NCBI RefSeq assembly: GCF_040834005.1
Contig: NZ_CP162129.1
Location: 5,420,240 to 5,484,239 of the forward strand
Reading direction: 5' to 3'
Length of the DNA: 64,000 bases
From: Paenibacillus sp. PL2-23
GTDB lineage: Bacteria; Bacillota; Bacilli; Paenibacillales; Paenibacillaceae
The notes beneath the pieces were generated by a model that saw nothing but the letters and a program-made list of their open reading frames with translations, was not told the origin of the DNA and ran no database searches. Of the stretch, positions 57,524 through 64,000 are shown in pieces (the first letter of the stretch is position 1; each line of letters starts with the position of its first letter). Made by a program: the position numbers and the translations under genes.

Positions 57524-58108
57524 TTATGCCCGGGCAGCAGCCGCTTCCTTCACCATGCCGACAAAATATTCATGCAGCCTATAATCATCCGTCAGCTCAG
57601 GATGATAAGACGCCGCCAGCAGCGTGCCTTGCCTTGCCGTCACAATCTCGCCCTTGTATTCGGACAAGACCTCCACGCCTTCACCTACCGACTTGATCAA
57701 TGGCGCGCGAATGAACACCGCACGTACCGGCTCGTCAATGCCCTTCACCTCAAGATCCGTCTCGAAGCTCTCGCGCTGACGGCCGAACGCATTGCGCGCC
57801 ACCGTCATATTCATCAGCTGCAGATGCGCCTCTTCCTGGCCCTCAATCTCATTAGCCAATACAATCAGCCCCGCGCATGTGCCGAACAGCGGCTTGCCGT
57901 GGGCCGAGAATCCGCGAATCGCATCCATGAAGTCATACTTGCGCATCAGCTTGCCGATCGTCGTGCTCTCCCCGCCTGGAATAACCAGACCGTGCAGCTC
58001 CTCCAGCTGCTCCACCCGTTTAACAGCGACCGCCTCCGCGCCCGCCGCCTCCAAGCTTCGCATATGCTCCGCTACAGCGCCTTGCAGCGCCAGAACGCCA
58101 ATCTTCAT
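57524..58108 (-). CDS. pdxT: Pyridoxal 5'-phosphate synthase glutaminase subunit
   Basis: A 194-residue class I-type glutaminase that supplies ammonia to PdxS. Catalytic triad: Cys in LFGTCAGLIVLAN, His and Glu in SYHPELTDD; GLVIPGGESTTIG is the oxyanion/PGG loop. N-terminus MKIGVLALQGAVAEHMRSLE is the family hallmark. It lies 84 bases after pdxS; a GGTGGCG site precedes the start. Confidence 0.96.
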   Translation of the reverse strand: MKIGVLALQGAVAEHMRSLEAAGAEAVAVKRVEQLEELHGLVIPGGESTTIGKLMRKYDFMDAIRGFSAHGKPLFGTCAGLIVLANEIEGQEEAHLQLMNMTVARNAFGRQRESFETDLEVKGIDEPVRAVFIRAPLIKSVGEGVEVLSEYKGEIVTARQGTLLAASYHPELTDDYRLHEYFVGMVKEAAAARA

Positions 58109-58192
58109 CGTCTTTTCGCCACCTTTTGTAAAAGGCCGGCCTCCCCCGAAGGCTTGGCCGGCTTGTCTGCTTGCTGTTATCTATACTTGCTG

Positions 58193-59074
58193 TTAGATGC
58201 CGCGGTCCTGCATACGCTCAGCAGCATGCAGCTTGCTGATCTCGATGCCTTTCATCGGCGTGCCGATGTTCTTCGACACTTCCGCGATCAGCTTGTAATC
58301 CGTATAATGAGTTGTCGCTTCCACGATTGCGCGGGCGAACTTCTCCGGATTGTCGGATTTGAAGATGCCGGAGCCTACGAATACGCCGTCAGCGCCCAGG
58401 TGCATCATCAGAGCCGCGTCGGAAGGTGTCGCTACGCCGCCTGCCGCGAAGTTAACAACCGGCAGCTTGCCAGTCTCATGAACGCCGAGCAGCAGGTCGT
58501 AAGGCACGCCCAGCACTTTCGCTTCATTATAGAGCTCGTCCTTCGACAAGCCTTGAATCTTGCGAATCTGGCCATTGATCAGACGAAGATGGCGCACAGC
58601 CTCCACGATGTTGCCCGTGCCTGGCTCGCCCTTCGTACGAAGCATAGCCGCTCCCTCTTGAATACGGCGAAGCGCTTCGCCCAGGTCCTTCGCTCCGCAT
58701 ACGAACGGAATCGTGAACTCGTTCTTGCTGATGTGGAACACTTCGTCCGCCGGCGTGAGCACTTCGCTCTCATCGATGTAGTCCACGCCCATCGATTCCA
58801 ATACCTTCGCTTCTACATAGTGGCCGATACGGGCTTTCGCCATAACCGGAATAGAAACGACCTTCATAACCTCTTCAACGATGGTCGGGTCAGCCATACG
58901 GGCTACGCCGCCTGCTGCGCGAATATCGGAAGGCACGCGCTCAAGCGCCATAACCGCCGTTGCGCCTGCCGCTTCCGCAACCTTCGCTTGCTCGGCGTTC
59001 ATAACGTCCATGATGACGCCGCCTTTTTGCATTTCTGCCATACCGCGTTTGACGCGCGATGTACCTGTTTCCAT
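58193..59074 (-). CDS. pdxS: Pyridoxal 5'-phosphate synthase lyase subunit
   Basis: A 293-residue TIM-barrel enzyme that builds vitamin B6 from ribose 5-phosphate, glyceraldehyde 3-phosphate and ammonia. The active-site Lys are in VMAKARIGHYVE and MLRTKGEPGTGN; VNFAAGGVATPSDAALMM is the phosphate loop. Length is standard. AGGAGGAACG lies upstream of the ATG. Its own promoter is likely (see 59150-59177). Confidence 0.97.
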   Translation of the reverse strand: METGTSRVKRGMAEMQKGGVIMDVMNAEQAKVAEAAGATAVMALERVPSDIRAAGGVARMADPTIVEEVMKVVSIPVMAKARIGHYVEAKVLESMGVDYIDESEVLTPADEVFHISKNEFTIPFVCGAKDLGEALRRIQEGAAMLRTKGEPGTGNIVEAVRHLRLINGQIRKIQGLSKDELYNEAKVLGVPYDLLLGVHETGKLPVVNFAAGGVATPSDAALMMHLGADGVFVGSGIFKSDNPEKFARAIVEATTHYTDYKLIAEVSKNIGTPMKGIEISKLHAAERMQDRGI

Positions 59075-59149
59075 GTGTTTCGTTCCTCCTATTGTTCATC
59101 CCTTGGATGTTGGAATGTAGATATATACCGCAGTAGCTCTAACCATTGA

Positions 59150-59177
59150 TTTTACAGGAACAACGGATAATCGACAA
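59150..59177 (-). promoter_or_regulatory. Candidate pdxST promoter
   Basis: On the minus strand TTGTCG (59177-59172), 17 bases, TAAAAT (59155-59150), about 70 bases before the pdxS start. Confidence 0.55.
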
Positions 59178-59219
59178 GCCTATATTCCCTGTTATTCGCT
59201 CGGAATTGGAATACATGAA

Positions 59220-60518
59220 TTAGAACAAGTCCAAAATGCCGTTGAACAAATTCGAGAAGAAATCGCCGATCGCGCGGAAGAACAGCTTGAACCAGCCGGC
59301 CTTCTCCGCTTCCTCCGTCGTCACCAGATTGACCGTATACTCCAGGTTCTGTCCCGTCGCCTCATCCGCATACGTGTAGGTGACCGTTCCGACCTTCGTG
59401 CCAGCCGCGATTGGAGCAACCAGCTCGCTCTCCGGTACCAGCTCGAAGCCCTTCATCTCGATCTGCGACTCCTTGCCCTTCATTACCATGAACGTAATGT
59501 CCTTATCGGTGACCACAGGAATCTCCTTCAGCTTGCCCTTCTTAATCTTGACGGTTTCCACGGTTTCTACCACGGATTTCGGCGGCAGCACCGTCTTTTT
59601 CTCGAAGGTCGCATACGCATAGTTGTACAGCTTCGCCGTTTCGTAGAAGCGCGCGTCCTTCGTCGAGGTATCCATTACGACACTGATGTAGCGGATATCG
59701 CCCTTTTTGACCGTTCCTGTGAAGTTGTAGCCCGCAGCGTTAATGAAGCCCGTCTTCATGCCGTCAACGCCCTCATAAGCCAAGTGTCTCAGGTATTCAT
59801 TATTCACATTCGAGCCCAGCATATAGTTGAAGTTAATCATCGGCTTGGTGTCGCGCTCGCGGAACTTATACTCCTGCAGACTGGAATATTCCAGGAAGTC
59901 GGGATGCTCCAGCAGAATATGACGAGACAATCTCGCGATATCCTTAGCCGACATCACCGTCGTATCCTCAAAGCCCGTCACACTGGTGAAATAAGCCGAG
60001 GTCAAGCCCAGCTCTCCCGCCGTCGCATTCATCTTCTCGATAAAAGCCGCCAGGCTGCCCGACACTTGAATCGCCAGCGCCTTCGTTGCATCATTCGCGG
60101 AGCCAACCGCCATCGCTATATATAAGTCCCGGACCGAATGCTGATCGCCCGCAGCCAGATAGATCTGCGATTCCGACGGATCGGTATTCGCAGCTTCAGG
60201 ATGCACGCTGACGATATCCTCCCACTTCATTCGTCCGTTCTTGATTTCATTCAATACGAGATACTCCGTCATCAGCTTCGTCATGCTTGCAATCGGAAGC
60301 GGCAGATCCGGCTCAACCTCGAACAGCACTTGCCCCGATTCCGCTTCGATTAGAATGGCGGACTTCACCTGCAGGCCTAACGCATTCTCCGTGCTGGGCC
60401 TATTGTCGAACCCTACAGCCAGAGCGCTCGGCGCACCCAGAGACAACACAGCAACCCACAATGCCAGACATGCTGCTGTGACCGACAACCATCGAACCGG
60501 TCTTCCCATAACCTTCAA
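59220..60518 (-). CDS. dacA: D-alanyl-D-alanine carboxypeptidase (PBP5-type)
   Basis: A secreted low-molecular-mass penicillin-binding protein of about 430 residues that trims the terminal D-Ala of wall pentapeptides. Signal peptide ending PSALA, catalytic SMTK in PIASMTKLMTEYLV, SAN in VGSANDATKA, and KTG in DGMKTGFINAAG. A C-terminal PBP5_C beta domain and a final amphipathic helix (FFRAIGDFFSNLFNGILDLF) anchor it to the membrane. Start uncertain: TTG at 60518 (with AAGGGG upstream, normal signal peptide), ATG 60509, or ATG 60566. Downstream lies pdxS, as in Bacillus. Confidence 0.93.
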   Translation of the reverse strand: MKVMGRPVRWLSVTAACLALWVAVLSLGAPSALAVGFDNRPSTENALGLQVKSAILIEAESGQVLFEVEPDLPLPIASMTKLMTEYLVLNEIKNGRMKWEDIVSVHPEAANTDPSESQIYLAAGDQHSVRDLYIAMAVGSANDATKALAIQVSGSLAAFIEKMNATAGELGLTSAYFTSVTGFEDTTVMSAKDIARLSRHILLEHPDFLEYSSLQEYKFRERDTKPMINFNYMLGSNVNNEYLRHLAYEGVDGMKTGFINAAGYNFTGTVKKGDIRYISVVMDTSTKDARFYETAKLYNYAYATFEKKTVLPPKSVVETVETVKIKKGKLKEIPVVTDKDITFMVMKGKESQIEMKGFELVPESELVAPIAAGTKVGTVTYTYADEATGQNLEYTVNLVTTEEAEKAGWFKLFFRAIGDFFSNLFNGILDLF

Positions 60519-60625
60519 TGTCGTTTCCCCTTTTCCCAATAATTTCGCCACAGCTAATTGTAACATAGGAGCACACCCCTATTAAACCTCATTATCGTTC
60601 ACCCGCTTGTCAAAAATGAAACAAA

Positions 60626-60669
60626 ACCCGCCCATGACGGCCTTCCAGCAAAGGCAGTCACAGACGGGT
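60626..60669 (-). terminator. Terminator after guaB
   Basis: ACCCG/CGGGT outer stem with inner GCCTT/AAGGC and TTTTG on the minus strand, about 40 bases after the guaB stop. Confidence 0.6.
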
Positions 60670-60704
60670 CCGATGGTGTCGCCGGTCGCGCCGGCTTCCA
60701 TTGC

Positions 60705-62162
60705 TTACAGGGAGTAGTTCGGCGCTTCTTTGGTAATTTGCACGTCATGCGGATGGCTCTCGCGCAGGCCTGAACCTGTAATACGCACAAATTGCGTATC
60801 ATTGCGGAGCTCCTCCAGCGTCGACGTACCGCAGTAGCCCATGCCGGAGCGCAGACCGCCAAGCAGCTGATGCACCGTGTCAGCCATAGGTCCTTTGTAA
60901 GGAACGCGGCCCTCAATACCCTCCGGAACAAGCTTGCTCTCGTTCTCCTGGAAGTAGCGGTCCTTGCTGCCTTCCTTCATGGCGCCGATCGAGCCCATGC
61001 CACGGTATACCTTGAAGCTGCGGCCTTGGAAAATCTCCGTCTCGCCAGGGCTCTCAGCCGTACCCGCGAACAAGCTGCCGATCATAATCGCGCTTGCGCC
61101 GGACGCAATAGCTTTGGTCAGATCGCCGGAATACTTGATGCCGCCGTCCGCAATAATCGGTACATTGTATTCTCTGGCCACCGACGCGCAATCGTAGATT
61201 GCCGTAATCTGAGGAACGCCGATACCCGCGATAACGCGAGTCGTACAGATCGAACCAGGACCGATACCAACCTTAACGACCGATGCGCCTGCTTCGATCA
61301 GATCGCGTGTCGCTTCGCCTGTCGCTACGTTGCCCGCAATAATCGTCAGCGCTGGATACGCTGCGCGAAGCTTGCGAACCGCTTCGAGAATGTTGATATG
61401 ATGGCCATGCGCCGAGTCCACGACAAGCACGTCGATACCCGCGTTCACCAGCGCTTCCGCGCGGTCCATCGTATCCTTGGAGATGCCAACCGCCGCGCCG
61501 CACAGCAATCTGCCATGCTCGTCCTTCGCAGCGTTAGGGAATTGAATCGCCTTCTCGATATCCTTGATCGTGATCAGGCCCTTGAGCGTATTCTCATCAT
61601 CCACCAGAGGAAGCTTCTCGATCTTGTGCTGCTGCAGAAGCACTTCCGCTTCCTGCAGCGTCGTGCCAACCGGCGCCGTCACCAGGTTGTCGCGCGTCAT
61701 CACTTCACTGATTTTAATGGAATAGTCATGTACAAAACGAAGGTCGCGATTCGTCAGAATGCCGACCAGCTTCTTCTCTTCGTTCACAATCGGAACACCG
61801 GAAATGCGGTATTTGCCCATAAGCTCTTCCGCATCATACACATGATGGTTCGGTGTCAGCGAGAATGGATTCGTAATAACGCCGCTCTCGGAGCGCTTCA
61901 CGCGGTCTACTTCCTCCGCCTGCTGCGCAGCCGACATGTTCTTATGAATAATACCGATACCGCCCTCGCGCGCGATGGCAATCGCCAAAGCGGATTCCGT
62001 TACGGTGTCCATGCCTGCGCTGATGAGCGGGATGTTGAGCTTGATGCTGTCGCTTAACCGTGTCGAGATGTTAACCTCTCTTGGCAGCACTTCTGATTTG
62101 CGCGGAACAAGCAAAACGTCGTCGAACGTTAGCCCTTCTTTAGCGAATTTCGTTTCCCACAC
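60705..62162 (-). CDS. guaB: Inosine-5'-monophosphate dehydrogenase
   Basis: A 485-residue enzyme converting IMP to XMP, committing flux to GMP. The TIM barrel contains the catalytic Cys in GPGSICTTRVIAG and the flap Arg/Tyr region; two CBS domains (about 95-210, EVMTRDNLVTAPVGTT, KLPLVDDENTLKGLIT) are inserted. N-terminus GLTFDDVLLVPRKSEVLP is typical. The start is GTG at 62162 with AGGGAGG 10 bases upstream. A strong promoter lies at 62211-62239. Confidence 0.97.
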   Translation of the reverse strand: MWETKFAKEGLTFDDVLLVPRKSEVLPREVNISTRLSDSIKLNIPLISAGMDTVTESALAIAIAREGGIGIIHKNMSAAQQAEEVDRVKRSESGVITNPFSLTPNHHVYDAEELMGKYRISGVPIVNEEKKLVGILTNRDLRFVHDYSIKISEVMTRDNLVTAPVGTTLQEAEVLLQQHKIEKLPLVDDENTLKGLITIKDIEKAIQFPNAAKDEHGRLLCGAAVGISKDTMDRAEALVNAGIDVLVVDSAHGHHINILEAVRKLRAAYPALTIIAGNVATGEATRDLIEAGASVVKVGIGPGSICTTRVIAGIGVPQITAIYDCASVAREYNVPIIADGGIKYSGDLTKAIASGASAIMIGSLFAGTAESPGETEIFQGRSFKVYRGMGSIGAMKEGSKDRYFQENESKLVPEGIEGRVPYKGPMADTVHQLLGGLRSGMGYCGTSTLEELRNDTQFVRITGSGLRESHPHDVQITKEAPNYSL

Positions 62163-62210
62163 GAGTATGTTCCTCCCTTGTTTTCATTGCCTCTGACGTA
62201 TATTATTGCA

Positions 62211-62239
62211 ATATTAGCAGAGGGGGTAGGGGCTGTCAA
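62211..62239 (-). promoter_or_regulatory. guaB promoter
   Basis: TTGACA (62239-62234), 17 bases, TAATAT (62216-62211) on the minus strand, a near-consensus sigma-A promoter giving a start near 62204. Confidence 0.75.
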
Positions 62240-62248
62240 GGCAGGGAA

Positions 62249-62280
62249 AAAGCTGTAATGGCGCGGTTTTTCCCAGCTTT
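62249..62280 (-). terminator. Terminator of the acetyltransferase gene
   Basis: AAAGCTG/CAGCTTT stem followed by TTCCC on the minus strand, with an alternative GGGAAAAA/TTTTTCCC pairing, 25 bases after the gene. Confidence 0.55.
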
Positions 62281-62304
62281 AATTATGCAGAATTTTGACA
62301 ATCT

Positions 62305-63492
62305 TCAGAAAAAGTCCGGTAAATACGGCGTTCTCGCCGGAATTCGAGCTTGTAAGCGATTTAATGCTTCCGATGGACCTTCAATCCCATTCGAGCGGCC
62401 CCAATCGTTCGTATTCCGGTATCCCAGCAGCCATGAGGTTAACGCTCCAATTCCCAGCTTCACGACCTCGCCCTCCTCTGGCGCCGCGCTCGAACGAGCA
62501 ATCTCTGCCGATCCGTCTGCCGCGATATGGAGCTGGTACCAGCCATTATTCCAGGGTGCATGCTCGTCCGCAACTTCCAAGCACACTCGGTCCTCCTGTT
62601 CCGCAGCCAGGAACGGGTATTCCTTCAAGAAGGCTTCAACCTCCACAATACGCGCCATAAAATAAGGCATAACCTCCTGCCGGATTCGCGGATCCGGCAA
62701 AACATCGGTCAGCCGATCATCGATCGGCGCAGTCCATACCACCTTCTGGATCATGGAATCATGCTGCCCGATGAATGACCAGATCGCATCGTAAGCGCCT
62801 CGCGTCAGATAGACGAGCTCGTGAATCGTCAGTGTCGATTCCTTCACCTCATAGATCAGATATCCTTGCGCGTTACCCTCGCTATCCTTATAGAGGACAG
62901 GCTGCCCCGGCTTCCTATTAGGAATACGGTGCTTCCACCACAGCTCGGATCTGGTTAGAGAGCCGTTATATCTGCTTGCATACTTCTCGTACACATCATG
63001 TAAACCTTCATAGCTTACCTGTCTTTCGAAGCCGCCGCTGTAAGGCTTGCGCGGAGGCAGCTGAGCTGTCTGAATGGTGTAAGTCTTGTGCTCCGTATAG
63101 GTCTCCCATCCATATCTGCGATAAAAGCCGAATGCGAACGGATGCAGGAACGACACATTCTGCCCCTTGTCACGCATGCGCTGAAGCAGATGAACGAGCA
63201 GCTTCCCGACATAACCTTGCCTCCGATGCTCCGGCCAAGTCGCCACACCTGCAACTCCACCCATAGCGAACAATCGCCCGCCAATATAAGTGGACAAGCT
63301 CATGACAGTGGCCTGTGCCGCCAGCTGTCCCTCTACGATCACGCCCCACCGCTCGGACGGCTCCTCTGAGATCCGAATCCGATCCTGCTCCAGCTGCTGC
63401 TCGGACCTCGTATATTGGAACGCAAACTGCGACAGCCTCATGCTCTCCTGGAACTGCTCTTCACCAAGGAGCTCCAACCTCACTTGATCCAT
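62305..63492 (-). CDS. Eis-like GNAT acetyltransferase
   Basis: A 395-residue protein with two GNAT-fold domains and a C-terminal SCP2-like domain, the Eis layout. The acetyl-CoA P-loop is in GVATWPEHRRQGYVGKLL, followed by SFLHPFAFGFYRRYGWE; the C-terminal VCLEVADEHAPWNNGWYQLH is the sterol-carrier-like part. Eis proteins acetylate aminoglycosides or peptides; the substrate here is unknown. A GGAGG-like site precedes the ATG at 63492. Confidence 0.85.
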   Translation of the reverse strand: MDQVRLELLGEEQFQESMRLSQFAFQYTRSEQQLEQDRIRISEEPSERWGVIVEGQLAAQATVMSLSTYIGGRLFAMGGVAGVATWPEHRRQGYVGKLLVHLLQRMRDKGQNVSFLHPFAFGFYRRYGWETYTEHKTYTIQTAQLPPRKPYSGGFERQVSYEGLHDVYEKYASRYNGSLTRSELWWKHRIPNRKPGQPVLYKDSEGNAQGYLIYEVKESTLTIHELVYLTRGAYDAIWSFIGQHDSMIQKVVWTAPIDDRLTDVLPDPRIRQEVMPYFMARIVEVEAFLKEYPFLAAEQEDRVCLEVADEHAPWNNGWYQLHIAADGSAEIARSSAAPEEGEVVKLGIGALTSWLLGYRNTNDWGRSNGIEGPSEALNRLQARIPARTPYLPDFF

Positions 63493-63624
63493 CCCCTAAC
63501 CTCCCTCGACCTAAGGATTGCTTCACTTGGTGTTATCATCTCACAATTCATCAGCTATGTTCAACCGATCGATCCACCTATGTTGAGTCAACAGCACCGC
63601 TCCCTCGACGCTTCAAGCTGGCGA

Positions 63625-64000
63625 CATCATTTCAAGCACCGTCCCACCTTACACGACCACACATCGGCTATAATCTTGCACATTCGCATCAATTTGACTC
63701 TACACTAACTTTCCGAGCATTAATTACTGCAGATTCGCAGGATTTACATCCCCTACGTTGCAGCCTGCGAATAATGCTGCAAAAGTACATCAATTTCTTA
63801 TATTTGTTTGCTCAAACGAGGAATTGCTGCGATTATACATCATTTCAAGCACACTTCTACCTTACACAACCACACATCGCCTATAATCCTGCACATTCGC
63901 ATCAATTTGACCCGGCACTAACTTTTCGAGCATTAATTACTGCAGATTTGCAGGATCAACATCCCCTACGTTGCAGCGTGCGAATAATGCTGCAAAAGTA
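63625..64000. repeat. 213-bp tandem repeat, running past the window edge
   Basis: CATCATTTCAAGCAC occurs at 63625 and again at 63838, and the following bases match with few substitutions to the window end (…AATGCTGCAAAAGTA at 63790 and 64000). Each copy contains several TGCAG/CTGCG words and the GAGCATTAATTACTGCAGAT block. No gene is seen in 63493-64000; the stretch is AT-rich and probably intergenic. Confidence 0.88.

Noticed and set aside
56031..59149. Long open frames (454 and 563 codons) on the plus strand
   Set aside because: They are antisense to serS, pdxT and pdxS, have no ribosome site, and arise from the GC-rich codon use of those genes.
60792..62057. 421-codon plus-strand frame
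   Set aside because: Antisense shadow of guaB with a composition of Arg and His typical of reverse frames.

Overview
The window looks like the chromosome of an endospore-forming Bacillota of the Paenibacillus type. The evidence is the origin-proximal housekeeping set guaB, dacA, pdxS, pdxT, serS and tRNA-Ser on the minus strand, tadA at the other end, a Spo0E-like phosphatase, an SspP-like spore protein, SLH and copper-amine-oxidase-like domain proteins, many sensor kinases, and Bacillus-type ribosome binding sites. Most genes are fairly GC-rich. The segment of about 37-41 kb is clearly AT-rich and carries accessory genes.

Layout. 1-3.97 kb: a partial 23S rRNA pseudouridine synthase, a Rossmann-fold oxidoreductase, a PAS histidine kinase with a DnaA-box cluster in its upstream region, tadA, and a Spo0E-like gene. 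4.2-7.7 kb: a tight operon of an ATP-grasp ligase, a second MurE-type ligase and an Asp/Glu racemase. 7.8-15.6 kb: a co-directional cluster of glutaredoxin, Crp/Fnr regulator, TVP38 protein, flavoprotein disulfide reductase, a YnjBCD-like ABC importer and a YnjF-like CDP-alcohol phosphatidyltransferase, preceded by a palindromic Fnr-type operator. 15.6-20.9 kb (minus): an operon of asparagine synthase, a D-aspartate-ligase-like ATP-grasp enzyme, a FemX-like aminoacyl transferase and a membrane-anchored C39-like peptidase. Together with the first operon this looks like amino-acid branching or amidation of a cell-wall precursor. 21-25.1 kb: a secreted helical protein, a two-component system and a GAF/HD-GYP protein. 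25.2-33.1 kb: 51-bp tandem repeats, then (minus) an operon of a cyclic-nucleotide-binding-domain SLC13-type transporter, a CHASE2 class III cyclase, a FecR-domain protein and an NHL-repeat protein. 33.3-36.5 kb: a very large hybrid kinase.

36.5-45.2 kb is accessory. It starts at tRNA-Arg(CCT) and holds a VOC protein, a methyltransferase, a previously unannotated holin-like type I toxin with a probable antisense RNA, two related structured elements of about 115-119 bp that each follow a small minus-strand gene (integron-cassette-like), an SLH surface protein, and an intact IS1380-family element with a 5-bp target duplication. 45.3-53.5 kb: small membrane and thioredoxin-like proteins, then an RpiR regulator divergent from an ECF transporter and a PHP hydrolase, and a lipoprotein. 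53.6-55.8 kb: an SspP-like gene and two unknown small genes, then a 1.4-kb minisatellite (102-bp unit made of two 51-bp halves). 55.9-63.5 kb: tRNA-Ser, serS, pdxT, pdxS, dacA, guaB and an Eis-like acetyltransferase. The right edge is a 213-bp tandem repeat that runs out of the window.

The candidates most likely to be new biology are the cassette-like elements at 38.36-39.23 kb, the two linked ligase operons that may build an amino-acid modification of the wall precursor, the cyclase/cyclic-nucleotide-sensing transporter operon, the DnaA-box cluster at a sporulation-type kinase, and the type I toxin locus. All functions are inferred from sequence by eye; no database search was possible.
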